A stretch of 64,000 nucleotides of DNA from Ruminococcaceae bacterium UBA4871 (GCA_002399445.1 DHDR01000019.1:36953-100952); one strand, 5' to 3'. Positions 6,470 to 16,407 are shown, counted from the stretch's first letter. The notes: generated by a model not told the origin, from the letters alone. Translations and numbers: made by a program.

Positions 6470-8920
6470 ATGCGGGCAGTCAAAGTTGCTGTAGAAAATA
6501 CAGTTTATCATTTTGATACGGACTTTGATTATGCTGTGCCGGATTCTTTATCTGTACAAGCGAAACCCGGATGTCGGACTTTGGTTCCGTTTGGTGTTGG
6601 AAATCGAATACATCAGGGAATGATTTTATCCGTTTATGATGCCCCAAGCAGTGCAAAAATGAAATTTTTGCAAGCGGTGCTGGATAAAGCACCGCTTCTT
6701 TCAAATGAAATGCTTTTCTTAGTTCCTTGGCTCAAAGAACATTATTTTTGCACACTGTTTGAGGCAGTTAAATTACTGTTGCCGGCTGGTCTGACTTACC
6801 GGTTGCGCAGCTTTTATTCGCTTGCGCCGGAGGTTAGTAGAGAGACAATTCAGAATCTGCCAGATGAACAACGTGCTGTGGCAAAACAGCTTCTCACACA
6901 CTCTCCGTTGGAAAAGAAGCAGTTGCTGAAAGCTGTTGGTTTGCCGCTCCATTCAGATTTATTGGATAAAATGTGTAAGAAAAAACTTTTGCAGTACACA
7001 GACGATCCCGTTCGAGCCATACACGATACTTCTGCTAAAATGGTCAGACTGCTGTCTAATCAATCTGTACCCCAAAAACTGACACCACGGCAGCAGGCAG
7101 TCTACGAGGTCCTGCAGGATGCTGATTGTGCTTCTATAAAAGAAGTATGCTATTTTGCTGGTGTAACACCTGCAGTCATCAAGAATATGGAACGTAAGGG
7201 AATCTGTGAAATTTTTGAACAGGAAATGTATCGGTGCCCATATTTGTCAGACAGTGATCGTAAGGATGGGGAACAGGCTCCTATTCATCTTTCCCCGGAA
7301 CAGCAAATTGCTTATGAGCACCTGCATAGCCATTATGCTGCAGGAAAAGCCTATATATCCTTACTTTATGGGGTGACTGGAAGCGGAAAAACCAGCGTGT
7401 ATCTTCAGCTGATTGATCAGGTCCTTCTTGACAAACGCGGTGTGATCGTAATGGTTCCGGAGATTTCTTTGACACCGCAGACCGTACATATTTTTCAAAA
7501 AAGATATGGCAAAAAAGTTGCAGTGTTTCATAGTGGACTTTCCATGCGGGAACGCATGGATGAATGGAAACGTGTAAAACGTGGAGAAGCATCTGTTGCA
7601 ATTGGTACACGTTCGGCTGTTTTTGCACCGCTTACGCAGATTGGCCTAATCATTATAGATGAGGAGCAGGAATCCACTTATCAGTCGGAACGGTCCCCAC
7701 GCTACCATGCCAAGGAAGTCGCATGGTTTCGCTGCAGGTATCACAAAGCATTGCTTTTACTGACCTCGGCAACGCCATGCATGGAAACCTATTATGCAGC
7801 CCAGTCTGGAAAAATCGGCTTTGAATCCCTTCCAAACCGATATGGAGCAGCCAAGCTTCCTGAGGTTCACATTTGTGACATGAATGAAGAACTCCGTAGG
7901 GGAAATACTTCTGTGCTGAGTTTTTCTCTGCTTCAGGCACTTCAACAAAATTTGGAGAAAAAGCAGCAGTCGATTCTGCTATTAAATCGGCGTGGATATA
8001 ATACATTTGCTTCCTGCCGCGATTGTGGACATGTAATGACTTGTCCAAATTGCAGCATTTCTCTTACATATCATGCAGCTAATCATCGTTTAATGTGCCA
8101 CTACTGTGGCTACTCGATACCGATGACTGTGGAATGTCCAGTGTGTCATGGACATCATTTGCAGTATCGTGGCGCAGGGACTCAAAAAGCAGAAGAGCAG
8201 TTGCAGAAAATTCTTCCACATTCGCGGATTTTGCGTCTGGATGCCGATGCCGCAATGAGGCGTTATGCCTATGAAGAAAAGCTGCAACAATTTGCAAGCG
8301 GTCAATACGATATCCTTATCGGGACGCAAATGATTGCCAAAGGGCTCGACTTTGAAAATGTCACAGTGGTTGGAGTCCTTGCAGCTGATCAAATGCTCTA
8401 TAGTGATGATTTTCGCAGCTCCGAACATGCTTTTGACCTGCTGACACAGGTGATTGGCCGCGCAGGCCGCGGACATTTTCACGGGCATGCATTTCTGCAA
8501 ACTTTTACACCTGAAAATTCGGTGTTTTCGCTTGCAGCACAGCAAAATTATCCTGCATTTTATTCGCAGGAGCTTCCTATGCGGAAACTCATGCTCTATC
8601 CTCCGTTTTCTGATTTATGTGTTATTGGCTTTACAGGAACGAATGAGCAGCAGGTCAGTTGCGGGAGTCAGAAATTCTTACAGAATTTACAGCAACTTGC
8701 TGCTGCAGAATATCCACAGCTGCCACTGCGAGTTTTAAATCCATCACCTGCACATATTGCGCGGATGGGTGGGAAATACCGCTATAAACTCCTGCTGAAA
8801 TGCCGGAACAGCCGATTGCTGCGGCAAATGCTTTCCCGCCTGCTGGTAGCTTTTGCGAAAGACCGCACGATGAACCACGTAACAGCATTTGCAGATATTA
8901 ATCCAGATACGGTTTTGTGA
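6470..8920 (+). CDS. priA: Primosomal protein N' (replication-restart helicase PriA)
   Basis: PriA recognises abandoned replication forks and reloads the replisome. The 816-residue protein has an N-terminal 3'-DNA-binding domain, a Walker A loop GVTGSGKT near residue 301, a motif II reading DEEQ near residue 396 (DEEH in Bacillus and E. coli), and four CxxC pairs between about residues 514 and 562 (CRDC, CPNC, CHYC, CPVC) that bind two zinc ions. Helicase motif VI reads QVIGRAGRG near residue 660. Length and layout are normal. An AAGGAG ribosome binding site supports the ATG. Confidence 0.96.
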   Translation: MRAVKVAVENTVYHFDTDFDYAVPDSLSVQAKPGCRTLVPFGVGNRIHQGMILSVYDAPSSAKMKFLQAVLDKAPLLSNEMLFLVPWLKEHYFCTLFEAVKLLLPAGLTYRLRSFYSLAPEVSRETIQNLPDEQRAVAKQLLTHSPLEKKQLLKAVGLPLHSDLLDKMCKKKLLQYTDDPVRAIHDTSAKMVRLLSNQSVPQKLTPRQQAVYEVLQDADCASIKEVCYFAGVTPAVIKNMERKGICEIFEQEMYRCPYLSDSDRKDGEQAPIHLSPEQQIAYEHLHSHYAAGKAYISLLYGVTGSGKTSVYLQLIDQVLLDKRGVIVMVPEISLTPQTVHIFQKRYGKKVAVFHSGLSMRERMDEWKRVKRGEASVAIGTRSAVFAPLTQIGLIIIDEEQESTYQSERSPRYHAKEVAWFRCRYHKALLLLTSATPCMETYYAAQSGKIGFESLPNRYGAAKLPEVHICDMNEELRRGNTSVLSFSLLQALQQNLEKKQQSILLLNRRGYNTFASCRDCGHVMTCPNCSISLTYHAANHRLMCHYCGYSIPMTVECPVCHGHHLQYRGAGTQKAEEQLQKILPHSRILRLDADAAMRRYAYEEKLQQFASGQYDILIGTQMIAKGLDFENVTVVGVLAADQMLYSDDFRSSEHAFDLLTQVIGRAGRGHFHGHAFLQTFTPENSVFSLAAQQNYPAFYSQELPMRKLMLYPPFSDLCVIGFTGTNEQQVSCGSQKFLQNLQQLAAAEYPQLPLRVLNPSPAHIARMGGKYRYKLLLKCRNSRLLRQMLSRLLVAFAKDRTMNHVTAFADINPDTVL

Positions 8921-9008
8921 CAATCCTGTATAACTCTCTTTTACACAGTTGATTTTTATAAATATAAAGCTCGAATGAATAGAACAGAATTTTTAGGAGG
9001 AAATAAAA

Positions 9009-9482
9009 ATGGCAATTCGTAATATCCGTATGGGAAATGATCCGTGTTTAAGAGCTGTATGTCGTCCGGTAGAAAAATTTGATGCAAAGCTTGGCCAGCT
9101 TTTGGACGATATGTATGATACAATGAAATTAGCAAATGGTGTTGGATTAGCTGCACCGCAGGTTGGTATCCGCCGCCGTGCGGTTGTTATCGATGTTGGT
9201 CAGGGCCGTGTCGAATTTGTGAATCCGAAATTTCTTTTGCAGGAAGGCAAGCAAGAGTGTGTTGAGGGTTGTCTTTCTTTTCCAAACCGCTGGGGTGTGA
9301 CACATCGTCCTAACCATGTGAAAGTCCACGCGCAGCATCGCGATGGCTCTTTCTTTGACGTAGATGCCAATGACTTTTTTGCACTTGCCTGTTGCCACGA
9401 GATTGATCACTTAAATGGAATTGTTTTTTTGTCTCATGTGGAGCATTTTTTAACAGAAAAAGAATTAGAAAAAATGCACTGA
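9009..9482 (+). CDS. def: Peptide deformylase
   Basis: Deformylase removes the formyl group from nascent N-terminal formyl-Met. All three motifs are present: GVGLAAPQVG near residue 46, EGCLS near residue 88 with the metal-binding Cys, and HEIDHLNG near residue 131 with the two metal His and catalytic Glu. The 157-residue length is normal for the short Gram-positive type. AGGAGG precedes the ATG. It is paired with fmt 58 bases downstream, so formylation and deformylation enzymes are encoded together. Confidence 0.97.
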   Translation: MAIRNIRMGNDPCLRAVCRPVEKFDAKLGQLLDDMYDTMKLANGVGLAAPQVGIRRRAVVIDVGQGRVEFVNPKFLLQEGKQECVEGCLSFPNRWGVTHRPNHVKVHAQHRDGSFFDVDANDFFALACCHEIDHLNGIVFLSHVEHFLTEKELEKMH

Positions 9483-9540
9483 GACTTTTGCATATTTTTT
9501 TTATTCTGTAGTAAACTTCGTAACAGGACTGGTGAACGAA

Positions 9541-10464
9541 ATGCGCATTGTTTTTATGGGAACTCCCAACTTTTCCGTGCCGTGTCTACAGGCACTTCTA
9601 GATGCAGGACATGAAATCTGTGGTGTTTATACACAACCGGATAAACCCAAAGGCCGTGGATACACGCTGGCTCCGCCGCCAGTTAAAGTATTGGCACAAA
9701 CAGCCGGTATTCCAATTTTTCAGCCCAAAACCCTGCGGACACAAGAAGCTGTTGGCCAGCTGCAGCAACTTGCACCGGACGTGATAGTGGTTGTTGCCTA
9801 TGGGAGAATACTGCCAAAGAAAATTTTACAAATACCCCCAAAAGGGTGTATCAATGTGCATGCATCCTTGCTTCCTGCATACCGTGGAGCAGCACCTATA
9901 CAGTGGTCTGTATTGAATGGTGATGCAGAGACAGGCGTAACGACGATGTTTATGGCAGAGGGACTGGATACTGGTGATATTCTCTTACAGGATAAAATAC
10001 AGATTAAGCAGGAAGAAACAGCAGGTGAACTTCAAAACAGACTTTCGATAATGGGCGCAAACCTGTTGGTTCAAACACTAGGACAGCTTTCTGACATTCA
10101 TCCGCATCCGCAGGGAAAAGCAACAACACCTTATGCTTCTATGCTGGATAAATCTATGAGTCCAATTGACTGGAGTAAAACAGCAAAGCAGATTCACAAC
10201 CAGATTTGTGGGTTAAATCCATGGCCGGTGGCTTCCACAACTTATGGCGGGAAAATGCTGAAAATTTATACTGCGGAAGTGGTTGCAGGCCGTAATCTCA
10301 GCAAAATGCAGCCAGGGACAGTGTCCAAAGATTTTACCGTTATTTGTGGAGAAGGAACAGCGTTACACATTACAGATGTACAGCCAGCCGGAAAAAAGAG
10401 AATGTCTGCATCTGATTTTCTGCGTGGTCATCCGCTTCCGGATGGTGCAGTGCTGCCTTTCTAA
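9541..10464 (+). CDS. fmt: Methionyl-tRNA formyltransferase
   Basis: The enzyme formylates initiator Met-tRNA using 10-formyl-tetrahydrofolate. The N-terminus MRIVFMGTPNFSVP is canonical, and the catalytic loop INVHASLLPAYRGAAPI near residue 105 contains the active-site Asn and His. The C-terminal OB-fold tRNA-binding domain begins near residue 205. An in-frame GTG at 9532 is possible but the ATG at 9541 gives the family start. It is followed by a zinc metallopeptidase gene 13 bases later. Confidence 0.96.
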   Translation: MRIVFMGTPNFSVPCLQALLDAGHEICGVYTQPDKPKGRGYTLAPPPVKVLAQTAGIPIFQPKTLRTQEAVGQLQQLAPDVIVVVAYGRILPKKILQIPPKGCINVHASLLPAYRGAAPIQWSVLNGDAETGVTTMFMAEGLDTGDILLQDKIQIKQEETAGELQNRLSIMGANLLVQTLGQLSDIHPHPQGKATTPYASMLDKSMSPIDWSKTAKQIHNQICGLNPWPVASTTYGGKMLKIYTAEVVAGRNLSKMQPGTVSKDFTVICGEGTALHITDVQPAGKKRMSASDFLRGHPLPDGAVLPF

Positions 10465-10477
10465 GAAGGAGAAGTCC

Positions 10478-11185
10478 ATGGGATTTTATTATTATGACTA
10501 CCGTGCATTTTGGTGGATGCTTCCTGCAATTCTGTTCTCTGCTTATGCACAGATCAAGGTCCAGTCTACATTCAACAAATATAACAAAGTTCGCTGTATG
10601 AGCGGCTGTACAGGGGCACAGGCAGCACAAGTGGTGGCGGATTACGGAGGAGTCCAGCACCTTCTCGTCCGCCGGATTAGCGGTAATTTAACCGATTATT
10701 ATGACCCGCGCAGCAATACTATTTGTCTTTCCCAAGGCGTTTTTGCAAGTGCATCCGTTGGGGCAGTTGGTGTAGCTGCCCATGAAGCTGGTCATAGTAT
10801 CCAAACTGCGGAAAGTTACCTGCCGAACCGGATACGCACAGCAATCGTGCCGGCAACACAATTTGCATCTCGGCTTGCTTTTCCGATTATTCTGGTTGGG
10901 CTGTTTTTGCCCATACAATATAATTTCGTCGTGAATATCGGAATTGCCTGTTTTAGTATCGCAGTGCTGTTTCAAATCATTACTCTTCCGGTAGAATTTA
11001 ATGCAAGTTCCCGTGCACTTGCAGCTCTCGGCGAAACAGGATTATTGACAAAAGACGAACTTTCTGGTGCAAGGAGAGTCCTTTCTGCTGCAGCGATGAC
11101 TTATCTGGCTGCTTGCTTCAGTGCCTTGCTGCAGCTTCTCCGGCTGTTGCTGATTGCCGGAAGCCGCGGAGGAAATGACAATTGA
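10478..11185 (+). CDS. YugP-like zinc metallopeptidase, membrane-anchored
   Basis: The 235-residue protein belongs to the neutral zinc metallopeptidase family typified by YugP. It has an N-terminal hydrophobic segment (residues 8-22), the zinc motif HEAGHSIQ near residue 104 and two further hydrophobic spans (about 130-170 and 210-230). The natural substrate is not established. AAGGAG lies 6 bases before the chosen ATG at 10478; the open frame extends upstream inside fmt but lacks a better start. Its stop overlaps the rsmB start by 4 bases. Confidence 0.88.
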   Translation: MGFYYYDYRAFWWMLPAILFSAYAQIKVQSTFNKYNKVRCMSGCTGAQAAQVVADYGGVQHLLVRRISGNLTDYYDPRSNTICLSQGVFASASVGAVGVAAHEAGHSIQTAESYLPNRIRTAIVPATQFASRLAFPIILVGLFLPIQYNFVVNIGIACFSIAVLFQIITLPVEFNASSRALAALGETGLLTKDELSGARRVLSAAAMTYLAACFSALLQLLRLLLIAGSRGGNDN

Positions 11186-12573
11186 GCGCGCGGAAAACGG
11201 CTCTAAAAGCTCTGCTGCGTGTGGATGAAAATTCCGGATATTCAAATTTAGTGCTGGACAAGGCCCTTCGCAGTTGTCAACTGAGCGAACGTGACCGTTC
11301 CTTTGCTGCGGCACTTTTTTATGGGGTCTTGGAGCGTCGGCTGACGCTGGACGCTGTACTGGAACAATATACAGCAAGACCGAAACGGAAAGTTGACACA
11401 ACTGTGTGGGAAATTTTACGGATGGCTGCCTATCAGATTTTTTATATGGACAAAGTCCCGGATTCTGCCGCTGTCAATGAAGCAGTCATTCTTACAAAGC
11501 AGTCCGGAAAAGGAAAAGCATCCGGTTTTGTCAACGGTATCCTGCGAAACCTTCTTCGCAGCAGAGGAACGGTGGAATTTCCACCGCAGCATGGAAGCCG
11601 GCTGCACCGCCTATCGGTTCAATATTCTTGTCCAGAATGGCTAATCAGTATGTGGGAAAGTGCCTATGGCAAGGATATTACATTGAAAATAATGGAAAAC
11701 TGTTTCCTCCGACCACCTCTTTATGCACGGGTAAACACCTTAAAGATTAATAGAGAAAAACTTATAGACTTACTGCATCAGGAATCTATTAAGGCATCAT
11801 CAGTTGTGTGGTTGGAGGATGCTTTAAAATTAGACAATACCGGATCAATTGCACAGAGCAAGTGCTTCCAGCATGGGCTTTTCCATATACAGGATTTGGC
11901 TAGTCAGCTGTGTTGCAAGTTGTTTGGGGCAAAACCCGGGGAGAGGATCTATGATGTCTGTGCGGCTCCTGGAGGAAAAACTTTTACAATAGCGCAGCGA
12001 ATGCATGACGATGGAGAAATTCGTTCATTTGACCAATATAAAGGAAAGGTTTGCCTGATTCAAAAAGGAGCGCAGCGGCTGGGTATTCATTGTATTTCTG
12101 CTGCACTGCGGGATGCAGCAGCAGGGAGTGATCCTTTACCGCCTGCCGACAGGGTCCTTTGTGATGTTCCTTGTTCTGGCTTAGGCATTCTCCGCAGGAA
12201 ACCTGAAATTCGCTATAAATCCCCTGAAAGTATTGACAGCCTGCCGATTTTGCAGTACCGTATCTTATGTAGATCAGCTGATCTTCTGCGGCCTGGTGGG
12301 GTTTTGTTGTATTCTACCTGCACATTAAATCCGGCCGAAAACCAAGCGAATACACAGCGTTTTCTGAGTGAGCATCCGATTTTTGCAGCACTGCCGCTTC
12401 ATTTGCCGAAAGGGATTCAGCGAACAATTAAAGAGCCGGAAAATCAGCTGACCCTCTTTCCACAAACGAACCAGACTGATGGGTTCTTTATTAGTGCATT
12501 CAGGAGGGAAGAATCATTTAATCATGCAGGATATCAGATCCATGACACCGGAAGAACTGAGAGGGGACTTTGA
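11182..12573 (+). CDS. rsmB: 16S rRNA (cytosine-967-C5)-methyltransferase RsmB
   Basis: RsmB makes m5C967 in 16S rRNA. The 463-residue protein has an N-terminal NusB-like RNA-binding domain (about 1-145) and a C-terminal SAM-dependent domain with the binding motif YDVCAAPGGKT near residue 255 and the catalytic motif DVPCSGLGILRRKPEI near residue 328. The start is a TTG at 11182 overlapping the previous stop (TTGA), with GGAGGA 8 bases upstream. The C-terminus runs about 20 residues past the usual family end (DGFFIS) and overlaps the rlmN start by 50 bases. Confidence 0.94.
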   Translation: MSARKTALKALLRVDENSGYSNLVLDKALRSCQLSERDRSFAAALFYGVLERRLTLDAVLEQYTARPKRKVDTTVWEILRMAAYQIFYMDKVPDSAAVNEAVILTKQSGKGKASGFVNGILRNLLRSRGTVEFPPQHGSRLHRLSVQYSCPEWLISMWESAYGKDITLKIMENCFLRPPLYARVNTLKINREKLIDLLHQESIKASSVVWLEDALKLDNTGSIAQSKCFQHGLFHIQDLASQLCCKLFGAKPGERIYDVCAAPGGKTFTIAQRMHDDGEIRSFDQYKGKVCLIQKGAQRLGIHCISAALRDAAAGSDPLPPADRVLCDVPCSGLGILRRKPEIRYKSPESIDSLPILQYRILCRSADLLRPGGVLLYSTCTLNPAENQANTQRFLSEHPIFAALPLHLPKGIQRTIKEPENQLTLFPQTNQTDGFFISAFRREESFNHAGYQIHDTGRTERGL

Positions 12574-13564
12574 GCAGCTTGGGCAGCCTGCTTACAGAGC
12601 TGAACAGGTCTTCTCCTGGCTACAGCAAAAAAGCGTTCATGGCTTTCAAGAAATGACAAATCTCAGCAAAGGACTGCGAAGTTTGCTGTCTGACAGGTAT
12701 TTTATAGCTAATGCTCAAATTGCGCAGCGGTTCGTGTCCAAGATAGATGGAACGCGCAAATATCTTTTTAGGCTTCATGATGAGGAACTTGTCGAGTCTG
12801 TACTCATGAATTATCATCATGGCCTGAGCAACTGCATTTCCACACAGGTGGGATGCAAAATGAATTGTTCCTTCTGTGCAACGGGTAAAAGCGGATTTTC
12901 CCGTAATCTGACTGCTGGTGAGATGCTTGCACAAGTGCAGACAGCTCAGCGTGACGTTGGTACCCGTATATCCAATATTGTCTTAATGGGGATGGGGGAA
13001 CCGCTTGATAACTATGAAAATGTTATCCGATTTTTGGAGTTAGTGACAAACCCTGCCGGTATGAATATTGGCATGCGCCATATTTCACTTTCTACATGCG
13101 GCTTGGTTGACCGCATGTATGATTTGGCGGAGCATAAATTTCAACTGACACTTTCCGTTTCTCTGCATGCCCCAAACGATGAAATCCGCCGGAAGATAAT
13201 GCCGGTCAGCAGAAGGTATTCAATGGAGGAACTCTTAAATGCATGTTCATTTTATGAAAAAGCAACCGGCAGGAGAATTTCATTTGAATATGCAATGATT
13301 CAGAATGTAAATGACAGTGATGACTGCGCTGAGGAATTAGCCGGAAAGCTGGAAGGAACGTTGTGCCATGTCAATCTGATTCCGGTAAATCATGTATCAG
13401 GTGCAGCTTACCATAAAAGTTCCGTAGAGCGGCAGAAAAAGTTTATACAAATTCTGGAACGTCATGGCATCACTGCAACGGTGCGGCGGACCTTGGGTTC
13501 TGATATCAATGCTTCCTGTGGTCAGTTGCGGCGCAGAAAGCAAGAAGAGGTGTCCCATGTTTAA
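12524..13564 (+). CDS. rlmN: Dual-specificity RNA methyltransferase RlmN
   Basis: RlmN is a radical SAM enzyme that methylates C2 of A2503 in 23S rRNA and A37 of some tRNAs. The radical SAM cysteines lie in GCKMNCSFCATGKSGF near residue 110 (CxxxCxxC), followed by MGMGEPLDNYENV and the C-terminal catalytic Cys in NASCGQLRRR. The ATG at 12524 gives a family-like N-terminus (MQDIRSMTPEEL). The nearest AGGAGG, at 12502-12507, is 16 bases away, so translation probably depends on coupling to rsmB, whose end overlaps by 50 bases. Confidence 0.95.
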   Translation: MQDIRSMTPEELRGDFEQLGQPAYRAEQVFSWLQQKSVHGFQEMTNLSKGLRSLLSDRYFIANAQIAQRFVSKIDGTRKYLFRLHDEELVESVLMNYHHGLSNCISTQVGCKMNCSFCATGKSGFSRNLTAGEMLAQVQTAQRDVGTRISNIVLMGMGEPLDNYENVIRFLELVTNPAGMNIGMRHISLSTCGLVDRMYDLAEHKFQLTLSVSLHAPNDEIRRKIMPVSRRYSMEELLNACSFYEKATGRRISFEYAMIQNVNDSDDCAEELAGKLEGTLCHVNLIPVNHVSGAAYHKSSVERQKKFIQILERHGITATVRRTLGSDINASCGQLRRRKQEEVSHV

Positions 13565-14297
13565 AGTATGTCATAAAACAGATATTGGACTCGTTCGTGA
13601 AACGAATCAGGATACATGCGAAAGTGGGCTGACTTCCAGCGGAATTGCATGGGCGGTTGTTTGTGACGGAATGGGCGGAGCGAATGGCGGCAATGTAGCT
13701 AGTAGTATTGCTGTGGAAACAATTGTACGTCAGTACCATACTTTTTTTCAGAGTGATCAATCTCATGCAGATGATAGCGCAGTCAGAAACTTAATGGTTT
13801 CTGCTATTCATCAGGCCAGCACAGCTATTTTTGAGCGTTCGCACGCAGAAAAGTCACTGTCTGGTATGGGAACGACAGTCGTGTCTGCTATAGTAAGTAA
13901 TAGTGTAGCACATATTGCGCATGCTGGTGACAGCCGTGCTTATTTGATTACACCGGACAGTGCAAAACAAGTGACAACGGATCACTCTATGGTACAAGAA
14001 CTTGTTGACAGCGGTAATCTTACCGAACAGGAAGCAAAAGTTCATCCGCAAAAAAATATTATTACACGTGCATTGGGCATTGAACCGTCCGTGATGGTGG
14101 ATTATAATGAGTTTCCTTTTGAAGGACGCAGTGTATTGGTCCTCTGCACAGATGGATTGTCAAATTATATTGAAACCAATGAACTTTATACTTTTTCTCA
14201 GAAATATGGAGGACAGGAACTCGCTGAACAACTGATTGGCAAAGCTAAGGACGGCGGCGGCAGTGACAATATCACGGTGGCCATCGTCGAAGACTGA
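13557..14297 (+). CDS. prpC: PP2C-type serine/threonine phosphatase PrpC (Stp)
   Basis: PrpC removes phosphates from Ser and Thr, opposing the PASTA kinase encoded next door. The 246-residue protein has the metal-binding Asp motifs VCDGMGGANGG near residue 37, GDSRAYLI near residue 125, and CTDGLSN and GGSDNITV toward the C-terminus. The ATG at 13557 overlaps rlmN by 8 bases. AGAGGTG precedes it. Confidence 0.95.
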   Translation: MFKVCHKTDIGLVRETNQDTCESGLTSSGIAWAVVCDGMGGANGGNVASSIAVETIVRQYHTFFQSDQSHADDSAVRNLMVSAIHQASTAIFERSHAEKSLSGMGTTVVSAIVSNSVAHIAHAGDSRAYLITPDSAKQVTTDHSMVQELVDSGNLTEQEAKVHPQKNIITRALGIEPSVMVDYNEFPFEGRSVLVLCTDGLSNYIETNELYTFSQKYGGQELAEQLIGKAKDGGGSDNITVAIVED

Positions 14298-14320
14298 CAG
14301 TCGGGGGGTGCCTTCTTAAG

Positions 14321-16405
14321 ATGGATAAGTATACTGGAAAGCGATTAGACGGTAGATATGAAATCCATGAGTTGGTGGGCGCAGGCGGTATGGCTTTGGT
14401 TTACCGTGCTTACGATACGCTGAATCAGCGTATTGTTGCCATTAAAATTCTAAAAGATGAATATCTGCATAATGCGGAATTTATCCGCCGCTTTAAAAAT
14501 GAAAGCAAGGCTATTTCTCTGCTTTCTCATCCCAACATTGTTAAAGTTTATGACGTGAGTTTTGGCGATCAGATTCAGTACATTGTTGAAGAGTTTATTG
14601 ATGGGGTTACTCTCAAACAGTATTTGGATCAGCAATCAGGTGTTGATTGGCATAAAGCACTTTATTTTACAACAGAGATTTTGCGCGCACTGCAGCATGC
14701 CCATGAGCGAGGCATTGTTCACCGCGACATTAAGCCGCAAAATATTATGGTATTGCCGAATGGGCATATCAAAGTGACAGATTTTGGAATTGCTCGCTTT
14801 GCCCGCAGTGAAACCCGAACGATGACCGACAAAGCAATTGGTTCTGTGCACTATATTGCACCAGAACAGGCAAGAGGAGATCCGACGGATGAAAAAGCTG
14901 ACATTTATTCAGTCGGTGTCATGTTATATGAAATGACAACTGGGCAGCTGCCATTTGAAGCAGAAAATGCTGTTTCTGTGGCCATTATGCAGCTACAGAC
15001 AGACCCATGTCCACCGCGCCAAATTAATCCAGATCTTCCTATGGGATTACAGGAAATTACATTGAAAGCCATGCAAAAGGATCCACTCCAGCGATATCAG
15101 TCTGCGGCAGAAATGCTCCGTGACTTGGAAGCTTTTCGTGAGGATCCCTCGATACGCTTTCACTATCAGTATTATTCGGGCGAGCATTCAACAAAGTACG
15201 TCGACTCAGATACAACCTCTGATTTGGAACCACAAAATGATTACAGTGATGATTATGTTTACACAGAAAATGGGGAAGCAAAACCACAGTCAGGAAATAA
15301 AGTAAAAACGCGCAGCAAAGCTCCACTAATTGCAACAGCAATTGCAGTGGCGTTTCTGGCAGTGGCACTAATTTTAGCATTAACTGGTGTATTGAATTCA
15401 CAAAAAAAGGTGGTGCTTGAAAACTTTGTGGGTAAAACATTGGCCGCTGTAGAAGCTGATAATCCAAATAATTTTCAATTTAGTATTAATTATGTAACAG
15501 ACGGTACGAAAAATGCTGGAGTGATTACGACACAAAGTCCGTCTGCAGGTACTAAAGTGGCGGTTGGGTCAAAAATCATGTTAACAGTCGTGAAGAGTGA
15601 TGATTCTGCAATTGTACCAGAGGTTAAAAATCAGACAAAATCAGCTGCAGAGCAAACTCTGAGGGAAAGTGGTCTGCTCTCGTCTTTTCAAGAGCAGTCA
15701 AGTGATACAGTCGAAACGGGAAATGCTATCTCCACAAATCCACCCGCAGGGACTTCAGTTGAGAAAGGTAAAACCATTGTTGTCTATATCAGCACAGGCC
15801 CTGGTGCACTAAACGTTCCGAATGTAACAGGACAAACATTGAGTCAGGCGACGGCAGTCCTGAAAAATGCCGGATTTAAAGTTACAACGGTTGCGCAAGA
15901 TGATACGAGTAACCCAGCCAATTCGGTAATTTCCACTTCTCCGGCAGCAGGGACATCCGCTAAAAAAGGAGATACTATCACAATCTTTTATAGTTCCGGA
16001 AAAAATGAGAAACAAATTAGTGTTGTTGTTCCCCTTCCTGCAAATACGAGTCATAGTATATCACTTGTTTACTATTTAGATGGTCAACGGGAAGGCGACA
16101 CAACCGTTAATCCTGCTTCTAACAATACTTGGACCGGACAATTTAAGGGCAGCAGTGGTGTAAAGGAACTTTTGGTTCAGCTGGATGGTCAGAACTATGT
16201 AAAATATAAGCTTGATTTTAACACGGGGAATTGGGTAAGAACTTGGATGGGCTCTTATAAAGATTCTCAGGTGTCTTCTGCACAATCGTCTAGTAACCCT
16301 GTGTCAAGCCAGCCAAAACCGCCTGCAACGTCCAGCGCACCCGAAACTTCCAGTTCATCATCTTCCTCAATTCCTTCATCATCCATGCCAAACGAGGGGC
16401 AGTGA
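14321..16405 (+). CDS. prkC: PASTA-domain Ser/Thr protein kinase PrkC (Stk)
   Basis: This membrane kinase senses muropeptides or lipid II through extracellular PASTA domains and phosphorylates cytoplasmic targets. The 694-residue protein has a kinase domain (about 10-270) with GAGGMALVYRA, catalytic HRDIKPQNI and DFG, a linker with acidic stretches, one transmembrane span near residues 334-357, and three PASTA repeats (about 363-565). A C-terminal region of about 130 residues outside the PASTA repeats ends in a Ser/Pro-rich tail. It follows prpC by 23 bases. Confidence 0.96.
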   Translation: MDKYTGKRLDGRYEIHELVGAGGMALVYRAYDTLNQRIVAIKILKDEYLHNAEFIRRFKNESKAISLLSHPNIVKVYDVSFGDQIQYIVEEFIDGVTLKQYLDQQSGVDWHKALYFTTEILRALQHAHERGIVHRDIKPQNIMVLPNGHIKVTDFGIARFARSETRTMTDKAIGSVHYIAPEQARGDPTDEKADIYSVGVMLYEMTTGQLPFEAENAVSVAIMQLQTDPCPPRQINPDLPMGLQEITLKAMQKDPLQRYQSAAEMLRDLEAFREDPSIRFHYQYYSGEHSTKYVDSDTTSDLEPQNDYSDDYVYTENGEAKPQSGNKVKTRSKAPLIATAIAVAFLAVALILALTGVLNSQKKVVLENFVGKTLAAVEADNPNNFQFSINYVTDGTKNAGVITTQSPSAGTKVAVGSKIMLTVVKSDDSAIVPEVKNQTKSAAEQTLRESGLLSSFQEQSSDTVETGNAISTNPPAGTSVEKGKTIVVYISTGPGALNVPNVTGQTLSQATAVLKNAGFKVTTVAQDDTSNPANSVISTSPAAGTSAKKGDTITIFYSSGKNEKQISVVVPLPANTSHSISLVYYLDGQREGDTTVNPASNNTWTGQFKGSSGVKELLVQLDGQNYVKYKLDFNTGNWVRTWMGSYKDSQVSSAQSSSNPVSSQPKPPATSSAPETSSSSSSSIPSSSMPNEGQ

Positions 16406-16407
16406 TC

